NCBI RefSeq assembly: GCF_002592005.1
Contig: NZ_NVQF01000046.1
Location: 1 to 44,868, forward strand
Reading direction: 5' to 3'
Source of the DNA: Mycolicibacterium palauense
GTDB lineage: Bacteria > Actinomycetota > Actinomycetes > Mycobacteriales > Mycobacteriaceae
Length of the DNA: 44,868 nucleotides
Part shown: piece by piece, positions 24,386-32,387 of the stretch
Layout of the letters: each line of letters starts with the position of its first letter
Numbering within the stretch: position 1 is the stretch's first letter
Made by a program: the position numbers and the translations under genes
The notes under the pieces: model-generated
What the model was told of the DNA's origin: nothing
Seen by the model: the letters and a program-made list of their open reading frames with translations, nothing else
Databases searched by the model: none

Positions 24386-25618
24386 TCACCACTGGACGGG
24401 CAGGCTGTAGACGCCGTAGGCCAGGGTGTCGTTCTTGAAGGGAACCTCCTCGAACGGGATCGCCAGGCGCATCGTGGGGATGCGGCGCAGCAGCGTCGGG
24501 AAGACGATCTGCATCTCGGCGCGGGCCAGCTGCTGGCCCACGCACTGGTGCCGGCCGTAGCCGAAACCGATTTCCTGCCCGGCGTTCTCGCGGGTCAGGT
24601 CCAGCTGCTCCGGGTGCGGGAACTCCGCGGGGTCCCAGTTCGCGGGAACGAGGTCGATGATGATGCCCTCGCCGGCCTTGATGGTCTCGCCGGCGATCTC
24701 GATGTCCTCCAGGGCCACCCGGCGCTGACCGTTCTGGATGATGCTCAGATAGCGCATCAACTCCTCGACGGCGTTGGCGATCAGCTTCGGGTCCTCGGTG
24801 TTGCGCAGCAGGTCGGCCTGCTCGGGATTCTCCAGCAGCGCCAGCACGCCGATCCCGATCATGTTGGCCGTGGTCTCGTGGCCGGCGATCAGCAGACCGG
24901 TGCCCAGCTGGGCGGCCTCCTTGACGTCGATCTCGCCCGCGGTGACACGTTCGGCGAGGTCGGAAACCGCGTCCTCCTCGGGCTTCTCCATCTTCTTCTG
25001 GACCAGGTCGATCAGGTACTTGTTCAGGCCCATCGCGCCCTTGGCGTGGTCCTCGGCCGTCGCGTAGCGGGCCAGACCCACGTTGGCGTGGTGCTGGAAG
25101 AACTCGTGATCCTCATACGGCACACCCAGCATCTCGCTGATCACCTTGGTGGGCACCGGAAGCGCGAGTTCGGTGATGATGTCGGCGGGCTGCGGGCCGG
25201 CGAGGATGGCGTCGATGCACTCGTCGGTCACCTCCTGGATCGCCGCACGCAGGCCCTCCACCCGCTTGAAGGTGAACGGCCGCGAGAGCATCCGGCGGTA
25301 GCGGGTGTGCTCCTCGGCGTCGGAGGTGAACACCGAACGGGGCCGCTTGTTCACGGTGGACAGCATGGCCTCGTTCCAGTGCGGGAACCCGGGCTTGCGA
25401 TCGTCGACGCTGACGCGCGAATCGGCGAACAGCGCACGCGCGGCCTCGTAGCCGGTGATCAACCAGGGGGTGCTGCCGTCCCAGATGCGCACCCGCGACA
25501 GCGGTGCGCGCGCAGCCAGATCCATCACCTCGGGCGCCGGGGCGAAGGGGCACTGCGCCGAGCGCGGCACGGGGTATTCGGGGATCTCGGTGGCGGTGTC
25601 GCTCACGGTGTCGGTCAT
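24386..25618 (-). CDS. Cytochrome P450 (CYP105-like group) with adjacent ferredoxin
   Basis: A 410-residue P450. Motifs are LLIAGHETTAN in the I helix, EELMR in the K helix and the haem loop FGYGRHQCVGQ. The ATG at 25618 follows AAGGAG with a five-base spacer. The N-terminal RSAQCPFAPAPE and HTRYRRMLSRPFTFKRV segments resemble the CYP105 type of actinobacterial P450s, which accept varied hydrophobic substrates. It is the last gene of a tetR-ferredoxin-P450 operon, 64 bases after the ferredoxin, which is its likely electron donor. Confidence 0.92.
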   Translation of the reverse strand: MTDTVSDTATEIPEYPVPRSAQCPFAPAPEVMDLAARAPLSRVRIWDGSTPWLITGYEAARALFADSRVSVDDRKPGFPHWNEAMLSTVNKRPRSVFTSDAEEHTRYRRMLSRPFTFKRVEGLRAAIQEVTDECIDAILAGPQPADIITELALPVPTKVISEMLGVPYEDHEFFQHHANVGLARYATAEDHAKGAMGLNKYLIDLVQKKMEKPEEDAVSDLAERVTAGEIDVKEAAQLGTGLLIAGHETTANMIGIGVLALLENPEQADLLRNTEDPKLIANAVEELMRYLSIIQNGQRRVALEDIEIAGETIKAGEGIIIDLVPANWDPAEFPHPEQLDLTRENAGQEIGFGYGRHQCVGQQLARAEMQIVFPTLLRRIPTMRLAIPFEEVPFKNDTLAYGVYSLPVQW

Positions 25619-25682
25619 GACGCTCCTTGACGTGTGGTGGGGCTGGCGTTCACGGTCTGGGGACGGTGCCCCAGTCCTCGAC

Positions 25683-25877
25683 TTACTCCTCGATGGAGAT
25701 GGCCATCGCGGGGCAGGCCGCGGCCGCCTCGCGGACGGCCTCGGCACGGTCGGCCGGCGGGCTGTCGTCGAGCAGGACCACGCTGCCGTCGTCCTCGTCC
25801 TGGTCGAAGACGTCGGGCGCGTGCGCCACGCAGTTACCGGCGGAGACGCACTTGGCTTGGTCTACGGTGACTTTCAC
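25683..25877 (-). CDS. [3Fe-4S] ferredoxin, P450 redox partner
   Basis: A 64-residue ferredoxin. Cluster cysteines lie in CVSAGNC (Cys10, Cys16) and in AACPAM (Cys55). The position between the first two that would bind a fourth iron is not a cysteine, which gives a [3Fe-4S] cluster as usual for P450-linked actinobacterial ferredoxins. The C-terminal half is acidic. The GTG at 25877 overlaps the tetR stop. It is the only ferredoxin of this type in the window, so it might serve all three P450s. Confidence 0.92.
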   Translation of the reverse strand: MKVTVDQAKCVSAGNCVAHAPDVFDQDEDDGSVVLLDDSPPADRAEAVREAAAACPAMAISIEE

Positions 25878-26632
25878 GGGGATTCCTTCCGCGTGACGGG
25901 GGCGAGCATGAGGCCGGTGATGGCGTCCACCAGGGCATCGGCGGTGTCGTCGAATCCGGGACGCACGGTGGGGTCGCGGTCGGCCAGGGCCCGCTCCTGC
26001 TCGGCGAACATGTGCACGATCAGATGCCGCGCCATCGCGTTGCGCTCGACGCGCACGCCGGCGGGCATATCGGGCAGGCAGCGATTGAGACCCTGGATGA
26101 TCTGCAGCACCGACGACGACGCCAGCGATTCCTCGGAGGCGATGTCACGGTGGGCCGGGTCGGGCATCAGCTGGGCGGAGAACCGGGCATACCAGGTGGT
26201 CTCCCCCTCGTCCCCGGCGAGATCGGTCAGGTGCACGGCGAAGGACCGCACCAGGGGTTCCACCCAGTCGCGGACGTCGGCCGAATCGCCGACGCCGTCG
26301 ACCATCTGCTGGCACACCCGCTCGACCTGCTCGTTGTGCTTGCGCACGATGGCGCGGATCAGGTCGGCCTTGGTGCCGAAGTGGTACCCCACCGCGGCGT
26401 TGTTGCCCTGCCCGGCCGCCTCGCTGACCTGGCGGTTGGACACCGCGAAGACACCCTGCTCGGCGAACAGGCGCTCGGCGGCCACCAGGATCGCCTCCCG
26501 GGTGCCGGTCGCCCGGTCGGACCGGGACTCGGACCGGGACTCGGACCGGGACTCGGACCGGGACTCGGACCGGGACTCGGACCGGGACTCGGACCGGGAC
26601 ACAGACCGGGACTTGGAGGCGGGCGGAGTCAC
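25874..26632 (-). CDS. TetR/AcrR family regulator with repetitive SRSE N-terminal tail
   Basis: A 252-residue TetR protein, long for the family because of an N-terminal tail of Ser-Arg-Ser-Glu repeats (about 8-38). A 12-bp DNA tandem array (26521-26616) encodes it. The helix-turn-helix follows at about 44-90 (VSEAAGQGNNAAVGYHF). GTG codons at 26632 and 26635 are the possible starts; longer readings to 26764 run into the neighbouring gene. It heads the tetR-ferredoxin-P450 operon, with a TAAGTCA-N6-TGATTTA dyad in front, so autoregulation is likely. The charged tail may add non-specific DNA or protein contacts. Confidence 0.83.
   Translation of the reverse strand: MTPPASKSRSVSRSESRSESRSESRSESRSESRSESRSDRATGTREAILVAAERLFAEQGVFAVSNRQVSEAAGQGNNAAVGYHFGTKADLIRAIVRKHNEQVERVCQQMVDGVGDSADVRDWVEPLVRSFAVHLTDLAGDEGETTWYARFSAQLMPDPAHRDIASEESLASSSVLQIIQGLNRCLPDMPAGVRVERNAMARHLIVHMFAEQERALADRDPTVRPGFDDTADALVDAITGLMLAPVTRKESP
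26521..26616 (-). repeat. 12-bp tandem repeat, six perfect plus two degenerate units
   Basis: The unit ACCGGGACTCGG occurs six times without change (26521-26592), then twice with changes (26593-26616). It is in frame and codes for the SRSE tail of the TetR protein. Copy number is likely to vary between strains. Confidence 0.97.
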
Positions 26633-26659
26633 CACCCCAGTCAACCAAGAACCGCCTGT

Positions 26660-26679
26660 TAAGTCAATCGACTGATTTA
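26660..26679. promoter_or_regulatory. Probable TetR operator upstream of tetR-ferredoxin-P450
   Basis: TAAGTCA-ATCGAC-TGATTTA is a 7-6-7 inverted repeat with one mismatch, and a nested AGTC-AATC-GACT dyad lies within it. It sits 28 bases before the tetR start in a locally AT-rich patch. On the minus strand it contains a TTGACT hexamer, suggesting overlap with a promoter. Confidence 0.6.
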
Positions 26680-26697
26680 GAGCGGTCCGGTACGGGG

Positions 26698-27456
26698 TCA
26701 GATGACGCGGCCGCCGTTGACCCCGATGATCTGACCGGTCACATAGCCCGCCTCGTCCGAGCACAGGTAGCTGGCGGCCGCGGCGATGTCCTCGACCTTC
26801 CCCAGCCGCCGCACCGGCAACCGCGCGGCCAGCTCGTCGAGATCACCGAGATTCCCGTTGTCCGCCGACTCCTGCATCATCGGCGTGACGATCGAGCCGG
26901 GCGGAATCGTGTTGACGGTGATGCCGCTGGGCCCGAACTCCTGGGCCAGGGACTTGGTCATCGCGACCATCCCGCCCTTGGACGCCGAGTAGTGGACCAT
27001 GTAGGGCGAACCGGTCTGCGCGCTGGACGAGGAGATCATGAGGATGCGGCCCCAGCCCGCGTCGACCATGTCCGGGATCACCGCCTGGGTGCAGTAGAAC
27101 GTCCCGGTCAGGTTGACCGCGAAGATCTTCTCCCACATCTCGTCGGTGATGTCCATGAAGCGTTTGAATCCGCTGATGCCGGCGTTGTTGACCAACACCA
27201 GGATCGGGCCGAGCTCGTCACGGACCCGCTGCATGGCGGCATCGACGCTGGCCCGGTCGGAGACGTCGACATCGCCGACGGCGATCGCCCGAAGACCCTG
27301 GGCGACAATCTCATCCGCAACACGCTTGGCGTTCTCGGCGTCGATGTCCACAACCGCCACCGCGTAGCCGTCACTGGCCAGGCGGCGTGCGATGGCCTCG
27401 CCCATGCCCTTGCCCGCACCGGTCACGACCGCGGCGCGCTGCTGGGTGGATGTCAT
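26698..27456 (-). CDS. SDR family oxidoreductase (FabG-like)
   Basis: A 252-residue short-chain dehydrogenase. The cofactor loop is VTGAGKGMG, and aspartates in VVDID favour NAD(H). NNAG and the catalytic YSASK motif with Ser in MISSSSA are present. An AAAGGAA ribosome site precedes the ATG at 27456. It is separated from the upstream tetR by 134 bases that include an AAACA-N4-TGTTT dyad, so it probably has its own regulated promoter. A 3-oxoacyl-CoA or secondary alcohol substrate is likely. Confidence 0.88.
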   Translation of the reverse strand: MTSTQQRAAVVTGAGKGMGEAIARRLASDGYAVAVVDIDAENAKRVADEIVAQGLRAIAVGDVDVSDRASVDAAMQRVRDELGPILVLVNNAGISGFKRFMDITDEMWEKIFAVNLTGTFYCTQAVIPDMVDAGWGRILMISSSSAQTGSPYMVHYSASKGGMVAMTKSLAQEFGPSGITVNTIPPGSIVTPMMQESADNGNLGDLDELAARLPVRRLGKVEDIAAAASYLCSDEAGYVTGQIIGVNGGRVI

Positions 27457-27578
27457 CTACTCGATTCCTTTCCGGTGGTCGCTCGATGCGGGAGCGGTGG
27501 TGACTGTCGCGGGCCGGCGGCCGGAGCGGCCGGCACGGCCGTTGCATCCCCAACACTAGCGACTTCTGCGGAAAAAAG

Positions 27579-27592
27579 AAACAACACTGTTT
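27579..27592. promoter_or_regulatory. AAACA-ACAC-TGTTT dyad, probable operator
   Basis: A perfect 5-4-5 inverted repeat in an A-rich stretch upstream of the SDR at 27456. It overlaps the stop codon of the preceding tetR gene (27591-27593). The TetR protein encoded immediately upstream is the obvious candidate to bind it. Confidence 0.55.
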
Positions 27593-28247
27593 ACTTATCG
27601 GCGGCGGGGTCCGGCGCGGCCACCCCGTGCAGGAACAACCGCACCGCCCGGCGCAGGTGGTGTTCCTCCCGGGCCGCCGAGCGGTGGATGCCGAAGTCGG
27701 CCAACCGCGAGGGCACCCCCTCCACGAGCGCCAGGAAGTGTTCGGCGGCCAGTTCCACGTCCTCGTCGGCCAGCCCGGCCGCCAGATTGCCCTTGGCGCG
27801 GTGACGGCGGAGCAGTTCGGTGAGCACGCGCTGGCGGGCGGCCCACATCATCGAGTCGGCCGTCACGGCGAACTCGGGGAACTGCTCGGCCTCGTTCATC
27901 GCGATGCGCTTGAGCGCCACGTTCTCCGGCCGGGTGGCGCGCCGGATCGCCATCCGCCCGAACGCGACGAGGTCGGCCTCCAGATCGTCGCTCTCCACGA
28001 CCCCGGCCGCGTCGTCGTCCTCGAGGCGGGCCAGCGCCCACGGAATCACGTCGACGAACACGGCCCGCTTGTCGGGATAGCGCGCGTACAACGACTTCCG
28101 GGTGATGCCGGCGGTGCGGGCGATCGCGTCCATGCTGGCCCCCGCGTAGCCCGATTCCACGAACGTGGCGACCGCGGCCTCCCTTACCGCGCGGTCGAGC
28201 TGTTCGGCCTCCGCCTGCGTCGGGCGGCCCCGTCGGGTCGATGCCAC
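27591..28247 (-). CDS. TetR/AcrR family transcriptional regulator
   Basis: A 218-residue TetR repressor. It begins with the basic RRGRPTQAEAEQL typical of the family. The helix-turn-helix is at about 22-67 (MDAIARTAGITRKSLYARYPDK), followed by a TetR_C-type ligand domain. The GTG at 28247 lies ten bases after the SDR stop. It is within the long minus-strand run and just upstream of an operator-like dyad at 27579-27592, which suggests control of the SDR-tetR-ferredoxin-P450 segment. Confidence 0.87.
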   Translation of the reverse strand: MASTRRGRPTQAEAEQLDRAVREAAVATFVESGYAGASMDAIARTAGITRKSLYARYPDKRAVFVDVIPWALARLEDDDAAGVVESDDLEADLVAFGRMAIRRATRPENVALKRIAMNEAEQFPEFAVTADSMMWAARQRVLTELLRRHRAKGNLAAGLADEDVELAAEHFLALVEGVPSRLADFGIHRSAAREEHHLRRAVRLFLHGVAAPDPAADK

Positions 28248-28257
28248 CCCGGGAAGT

Positions 28258-29073
28258 CTACTGAGAGCCCGCCTTCCCGGGCCGGTCCGCCTTCGAGCTG
28301 ACCAGGACCTTGCCCGCGACGGTGCCCCCGTCGATGGGCAGGATCGTGCCCGTGACATAGCGGGACCGGTCGCCGGCGAAGTACAGCGCCGCCTCGGCGA
28401 CGTCCTCGACGGTGCCCTCCCGTTTGAGCGGGCGGTCGCGACGCATCTGGGCCCGGATCTTCTCCTCGAACTCCTCGATGCGCTGCCGGTCCTCGGCCGA
28501 GGCCGACTTGGACACGATCGCCGTCCGGATGTTGCCGGGCGCGATCGCATTGACCCGGATGTCGTGAATGGCCAGTTCGATCGCCGCCGATTTGGTGAAC
28601 TGGATGACCGCGGCCTTGGAGGCCCGGTAGGTCTGCACACCGCCGCCGGCCTGGATGCCACCGATCGAGGTGATGTTGAGGATCGAGCCTCCGCCGTGCT
28701 CGGCCATGTAGCGCCCCGCGTCCCGGGTGCCGGCCATCACCCCCAGCAGGTTCACGCCCAGCACGTGGTGAAAGTCGGCCAGGTCGTCCTCGAGGAAACG
28801 CCGGTGCATGGTGCCCGACACCCCCGCGTTATTGACCATGATGTCCAGACCGCCGTAGCCGTCGATCGCCGCATCGACCAGGCGGGAGACCTGCGCGAGG
28901 TCGGCGACATCGGTGGCCAGGAACCGGGATTCGCCGCCCAGCGGCGCACCCTCGGCGAGATCGCCGACCACCACCCGCGCGCCCTCGGCCAGGAAACGCT
29001 CGGCGATGCCCCGGCCCAGACCCGACGCACCGCCGGTGACCACCGCCACCTTCCCCATCAGCTCTGAACTCAT
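28258..29073 (-). CDS. SDR family oxidoreductase
   Basis: A 271-residue short-chain dehydrogenase with TGGASGLGRG, NNAG and the catalytic YRASK; the serine is in NITSIGG. The ATG at 29073 overlaps the hydrolase stop (ATGA); a longer reading adds a Cys/Gly/Pro-rich artefact translated from the 12-bp repeats. The C-terminal segment after IDGGT is unusually long (about 15 residues, Lys/Arg-rich). It is one of four SDRs between 26.7 and 33.3 kb, so several alcohol oxidations are needed in the pathway. Confidence 0.87.
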   Translation of the reverse strand: MSSELMGKVAVVTGGASGLGRGIAERFLAEGARVVVGDLAEGAPLGGESRFLATDVADLAQVSRLVDAAIDGYGGLDIMVNNAGVSGTMHRRFLEDDLADFHHVLGVNLLGVMAGTRDAGRYMAEHGGGSILNITSIGGIQAGGGVQTYRASKAAVIQFTKSAAIELAIHDIRVNAIAPGNIRTAIVSKSASAEDRQRIEEFEEKIRAQMRRDRPLKREGTVEDVAEAALYFAGDRSRYVTGTILPIDGGTVAGKVLVSSKADRPGKAGSQ

Positions 29074-29993
29074 GATGCGCGGGCACCATCCTTTCGATCG
29101 GATTCCGGGTCGGCATCCGGGTTGACATCCGGATTGACATCCGGGTTGACATCCGGATTGACACCGCCGTGTTCGGAGAAGAACGACAACAACAGCTCGT
29201 TGACGGCCGCAGCCTGTTCGATCTGCGGGCAATGGCCCGCGCCGTCGACCACCGCCGAGCGCGCGCCCGCGATCTGCGACGCGATCCCGGCCGCCCAGCC
29301 GGCGGGCAGCAGCTTGTCCCCACCACCCTCGATCATCAAGGTGGGCACCGAGATCCGCTCGTAGGCACGCCGTGACGACGCCGCCGCGGGCGGTTCGGAG
29401 CCGGGCCGGCGGAACCGGGCCGCGGCGATGGCCTCCCAGGCCCCCGGCACCGTCGCCGACTCCTGGCGGCGGCGCACGTACTGCTCGTCGTCGGGATAGC
29501 AGGCGTCGAAGAACAGCGCCCGCACGATGCGCCGCATCGCCTCGAACGTGGCGTCATAGTCGTAGAGCGCGCGCATGTGCTCGTTGCTCTGGATCTCGCC
29601 GCCGCCGCAGATCGCCACCATGGTCCGCACCGGCAGCACCGGTCCCGTCGAGGTGGTGTCGACGAGCAGGTTGATGGCCCCCATCGAGTTGCCCACGAAG
29701 TGCGCCGACGAGACCCCCACCGCCGCGCAGAACGCCGCGACATGGCGGATCCGCATCCCACGGCCGTCGACGAAGTCGATGACCTTGGCCGAGGAACCGT
29801 AGCCCAGCATGTCGGGGGCCAGCACCCGGTAGTGCTGCGAGAGCGCACCGATGGTGCGTTCCCAGCCGAGCTCGGCGCTGGCCCCGAACTCCCCACCGTG
29901 CAGGAGCACCACCGCGTCGCGGTCGCGCTCCCCGGCCTCCAGGTAGCCGGTCGTCAGACCGTCGACCACGATGGTCTTGCGTTCGAATTCCAC
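29070..29993 (-). CDS. Alpha/beta hydrolase (meta-cleavage product hydrolase-like)
   Basis: A 307-residue alpha/beta hydrolase with the Ser-Asp-His triad: nucleophile in FVGNSMGA, Asp in GGGDKLLP and His in GAGHCPQIE. The HGG oxyanion segment and PDMLGYGSS strand resemble C-C hydrolases such as HsaD, BphD and TodF, which cleave ring-opened dienones. The last 30 residues are an NPDV repeat tail encoded by a 12-bp DNA array (29109-29168), absent from ordinary family members. The GTG start at 29993 is inferred from the family N-terminus. Together with mhpC it gives the cluster two possible ring-fission hydrolases. Confidence 0.83.
   Translation of the reverse strand: MEFERKTIVVDGLTTGYLEAGERDRDAVVLLHGGEFGASAELGWERTIGALSQHYRVLAPDMLGYGSSAKVIDFVDGRGMRIRHVAAFCAAVGVSSAHFVGNSMGAINLLVDTTSTGPVLPVRTMVAICGGGEIQSNEHMRALYDYDATFEAMRRIVRALFFDACYPDDEQYVRRRQESATVPGAWEAIAAARFRRPGSEPPAAASSRRAYERISVPTLMIEGGGDKLLPAGWAAGIASQIAGARSAVVDGAGHCPQIEQAAAVNELLLSFFSEHGGVNPDVNPDVNPDVNPDADPESDRKDGARAS
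29109..29168 (-). repeat. 12-bp tandem repeat encoding C-terminal NPDV tail
   Basis: Five units of 12 bp (consensus RTTGACATCCGG) lie between 29109 and 29168. The central units alternate G/A at their first base, so the higher-order period is 24 bp; the outer units are degenerate. They are in frame at the 3' end of the alpha/beta hydrolase gene. Confidence 0.95.
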
Positions 29994-30009
29994 AGCTTCG
30001 GTTTCCTGT

Positions 30010-30768
30010 TCAGTCCGGTATCAATGCGCCGACGGGGGTCGTCGTGGTGGCGTGCACCAGCAGCTCGGCCAGCTCACCCGGGCGGCTCAGAAACGGCGAG
30101 TGCGACGTGTCGATGCTCAGCTGCTCCACCCCCAGGCGCTGGGCGACGGTGTCGGCCAGCCACCGCGGCATGGACCTGTCCTGCTCGCAGACGATGAAGC
30201 TGCGCGGCAGGTCGGCCGCCCAGAAGGCGGGCACCGACACCGGTGTCACGGTGGTGTCACCGAAGCGTTCGGGTCCCAGGCGCTCGAAGGCCCAACGCGC
30301 GGTCGCCTCGTCGCAGTCGTGGTAGAAGTACTTCCACGCCCCGTCGAAGTCGGCGAAGGTCATCGCGCCGTCGTCGTCGAATCGCAGGTAGGCCAGCATC
30401 TCTCCGGTGTCGGCGTCGAACCGGCCCTCCTCGCTGTTGCGCATCGCCATCGCCTCGGGGTAGGTGCGGCCCTCCCGGGGCAGCGCCGCGGCCAGATACA
30501 CGATGTGGCCCACCAGTCCCGGCGCCGCGTCGGCGGCCAGGGTCGCATCGAACCCGCCCCCGGAATGCCCGACCAGCACATCGCCGGGGCGCAGCACCTC
30601 GACGATCGCCTGACGGCGGTTCTGCAGTGTCGATTCCTCGTCGAGCCTGGCACCGTGGCCGGGCAGGTCGACGGCGACCGCGTCGTGGCCCCGGCGCCGC
30701 AGCTCCTCGACGGTGCGGTCCCAGCACCACGCGGCGTGGAAACCGCCGTGGACGAGGACGAATCTCAC
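30010..30768 (-). CDS. Alpha/beta hydrolase (methylesterase/hydroxynitrile lyase-like)
   Basis: A 252-residue esterase-type alpha/beta hydrolase. It begins directly with VLVHGGFHAAWCWD, typical of the plant MES/HNL-like group that is common in actinobacteria. The nucleophile is in VGHSGGG, the aspartate in CEQDRSMP and the histidine in TSHSPFLS. The GTG at 30768 overlaps the FMN reductase stop (GTGA). It probably hydrolyses an ester or lactone, for instance one made by the LLM monooxygenase encoded in the same run. Confidence 0.83.
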   Translation of the reverse strand: MRFVLVHGGFHAAWCWDRTVEELRRRGHDAVAVDLPGHGARLDEESTLQNRRQAIVEVLRPGDVLVGHSGGGFDATLAADAAPGLVGHIVYLAAALPREGRTYPEAMAMRNSEEGRFDADTGEMLAYLRFDDDGAMTFADFDGAWKYFYHDCDEATARWAFERLGPERFGDTTVTPVSVPAFWAADLPRSFIVCEQDRSMPRWLADTVAQRLGVEQLSIDTSHSPFLSRPGELAELLVHATTTTPVGALIPD

Positions 30769-31379
30769 GCCCGCGAGCTCCCGCTGGACCTCGCGAAGGT
30801 CAGCAGCTGGTTGGCCAGCAGCTCCAGCTGGTTGCGCACCGTCTCGTCGGTCAGCGCACCGGTCGAGTCCCACACCGGGTCGGCGGAGTTGATCGCCACA
30901 CCCAGCGGCGTCGGCCAGGCGCGCAACGCGTGCCCGATGCCGCGCAGCTGGCCCAGCGTGCCCACCGCCGCCTGCCACCCGTAGGCGCAGGTGATGACTC
31001 CCCACGGTGTGTTGTCGAGGTAGACCCGCGGATCCTCGCGCAGGTCCTCGATGTAGTCCAGGGCGTTCTTGACCAGCCCGGAGACGGCACCGTGGTAGCC
31101 GGGTGAGGCCACCACCACCGCGTCGGCCTCGCGCAGCGCGGCGACCAGCTCGGCGGCCTTGGGGGTGCGTTCCAGTTCGTGCGGGGCGTACATCGGCAGG
31201 TCCAGGTCCGGGCCGGCGTACAGCCGGGTCCGGCCGCCCTGACGCTCGACGGCCTCCAGGCAGAAGCGCAGCGCCCGTTCGGTCGACGAGCCGGCCCGCA
31301 GCGTGCCGCCGAGGCCGACGATCAGCGGGGTCCTCCCGGGCGAGGTGGCGCCGGCGTCGCGTGAAGTCATGGTTGTCAT
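30765..31379 (-). CDS. NAD(P)H-dependent FMN reductase family protein
   Basis: A 204-residue flavodoxin-like reductase. The phosphate loop GTLRAGSSTERAL (about 25-37) and the SPGYHGAVSGLVKNALDYI segment (about 92-110) are diagnostic. These enzymes supply FMNH2 to two-component flavin monooxygenases. Its position in the same operon as the LLM-class monooxygenase at 33254-34573 makes it that enzyme's likely partner. The ATG at 31379 was chosen because AGGA lies a few bases upstream; an in-frame ATG at 31370 is also possible. Confidence 0.88.
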   Translation of the reverse strand: MTTMTSRDAGATSPGRTPLIVGLGGTLRAGSSTERALRFCLEAVERQGGRTRLYAGPDLDLPMYAPHELERTPKAAELVAALREADAVVVASPGYHGAVSGLVKNALDYIEDLREDPRVYLDNTPWGVITCAYGWQAAVGTLGQLRGIGHALRAWPTPLGVAINSADPVWDSTGALTDETVRNQLELLANQLLTFARSSGSSRA

Positions 31380-31386
31380 CGAATTC

Positions 31387-32385
31387 CTATTTGATCGCAA
31401 TCGGATTGACCGGGGCGCCGACGGCGCCGACCACCCGCAACGGTGGTGCGATGAGCTGAAACTCATAGACCCCGTCGGCCGCGCAGTCGGCCGACAGCGC
31501 ACCCAGGTCCCAGTATTCGCCGAGCATCAGCCCCATGTCCCGCAGGCACAGCATATGCATCGGCAGGAAGGTGCCCTCCACCCCCGAGGCGGGGTCGGGG
31601 TCCTCCACCATCAGGTTGTCGGCGGCGACCGCGGCCACCTCGTGCTCGTGCAACCAGCCCGCGCACCGCCAGTCCAGGCCGGAACCGGGCTCGGCGCCGT
31701 CACCGGAAATGCCGAAGCGGGTCCACCACCCGGTGTGCACCACCACGATGTCGCCACGGCGCACCTCGACGCCCTGGGCGGCGGCCACCGCGTCGAGCTC
31801 CTCGGGGGTCACCGGGTTGCCGGGTTCCAGGAACACCTCGGCGCCGCGGTGACGCACCACGTCGAGCAGCACCCCACGGGAGGTGATGCCCTTGCCGTCG
31901 ACCTTGTCGATGCCACAGTGGTAGGCGCCGAAGCTGGTCACCGACCCCGCCGGGAAACCGTTGTAGAGCTTGTCCTCGTAGTAGACGTGGCTCAGGGCAT
32001 CCCATTGGGAGGCGGCCTGCAGCGGCATGACGATCATGTCGTCGTTGAACCGGAAGGGGTTGTCGGCGAAGAAGGCGCTGACATCGTGGGCCACCGCGTT
32101 GCGCAGCCACTCGGGGCCGTACTGCACCAGGGTGTCCGCATCGCCACCGTCGACGGTCATCACGTGCACCGGGTTGTTGCGGAACTTGAACGCGCCCTGC
32201 GGGCCCGAGGACCCGAAGTCGACCCCGAGGGGGAAGACCTTGCCGTGGCGTGCCAGCGTCGCCGCCCCGGCCACGATGTCGGCGGTGATGAAGTTGAGCG
32301 TGCCCAGCTCGTCGTCGGCGCCCCAGCGTCCCCAGTTGCGAACCTGGTCGGCCAGCGCCCGGAAGTCTTTCATGCTGCCGGCCAT
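31387..32385 (-). CDS. Cyclase-family (kynurenine formamidase-like) protein with altered metal motif
   Basis: A 332-residue member of the cyclase/formamidase family (PF04199 type). The usual metal-binding HxGTHxDxPxH is replaced by LQAASQWDALSHV, in which only the Asp and final His remain. The downstream VVVHTGWW and PMHMLCLRDMG segments are conserved. Proteins with this QWD...SHV variant form their own subgroup, and their reaction is not established. The family hydrolyses cyclic amides or esters. The GAGGAG ribosome site is six bases from the ATG at 32385, and the SDR stop is two bases upstream. Confidence 0.82.
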   Translation of the reverse strand: MAGSMKDFRALADQVRNWGRWGADDELGTLNFITADIVAGAATLARHGKVFPLGVDFGSSGPQGAFKFRNNPVHVMTVDGGDADTLVQYGPEWLRNAVAHDVSAFFADNPFRFNDDMIVMPLQAASQWDALSHVYYEDKLYNGFPAGSVTSFGAYHCGIDKVDGKGITSRGVLLDVVRHRGAEVFLEPGNPVTPEELDAVAAAQGVEVRRGDIVVVHTGWWTRFGISGDGAEPGSGLDWRCAGWLHEHEVAAVAADNLMVEDPDPASGVEGTFLPMHMLCLRDMGLMLGEYWDLGALSADCAADGVYEFQLIAPPLRVVGAVGAPVNPIAIK

Positions 32386-32387
32386 GC

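Noticed and set aside
26633..26764. Longer start for the SRSE-tailed TetR
   Set aside because: It would run through the operator dyad and into the neighbouring SDR gene, and it has no ribosome site.
26521..29168. Tandem repeats as a CRISPR array
   Set aside because: Units are 12 bp with no spacers and are in frame within genes.
28258..29232. Extended N-terminus of the SDR rich in Cys, Gln and Pro
   Set aside because: It is the off-frame translation of the 12-bp repeat in the hydrolase gene; the ATG at 29073 overlaps the hydrolase stop and gives a normal SDR.
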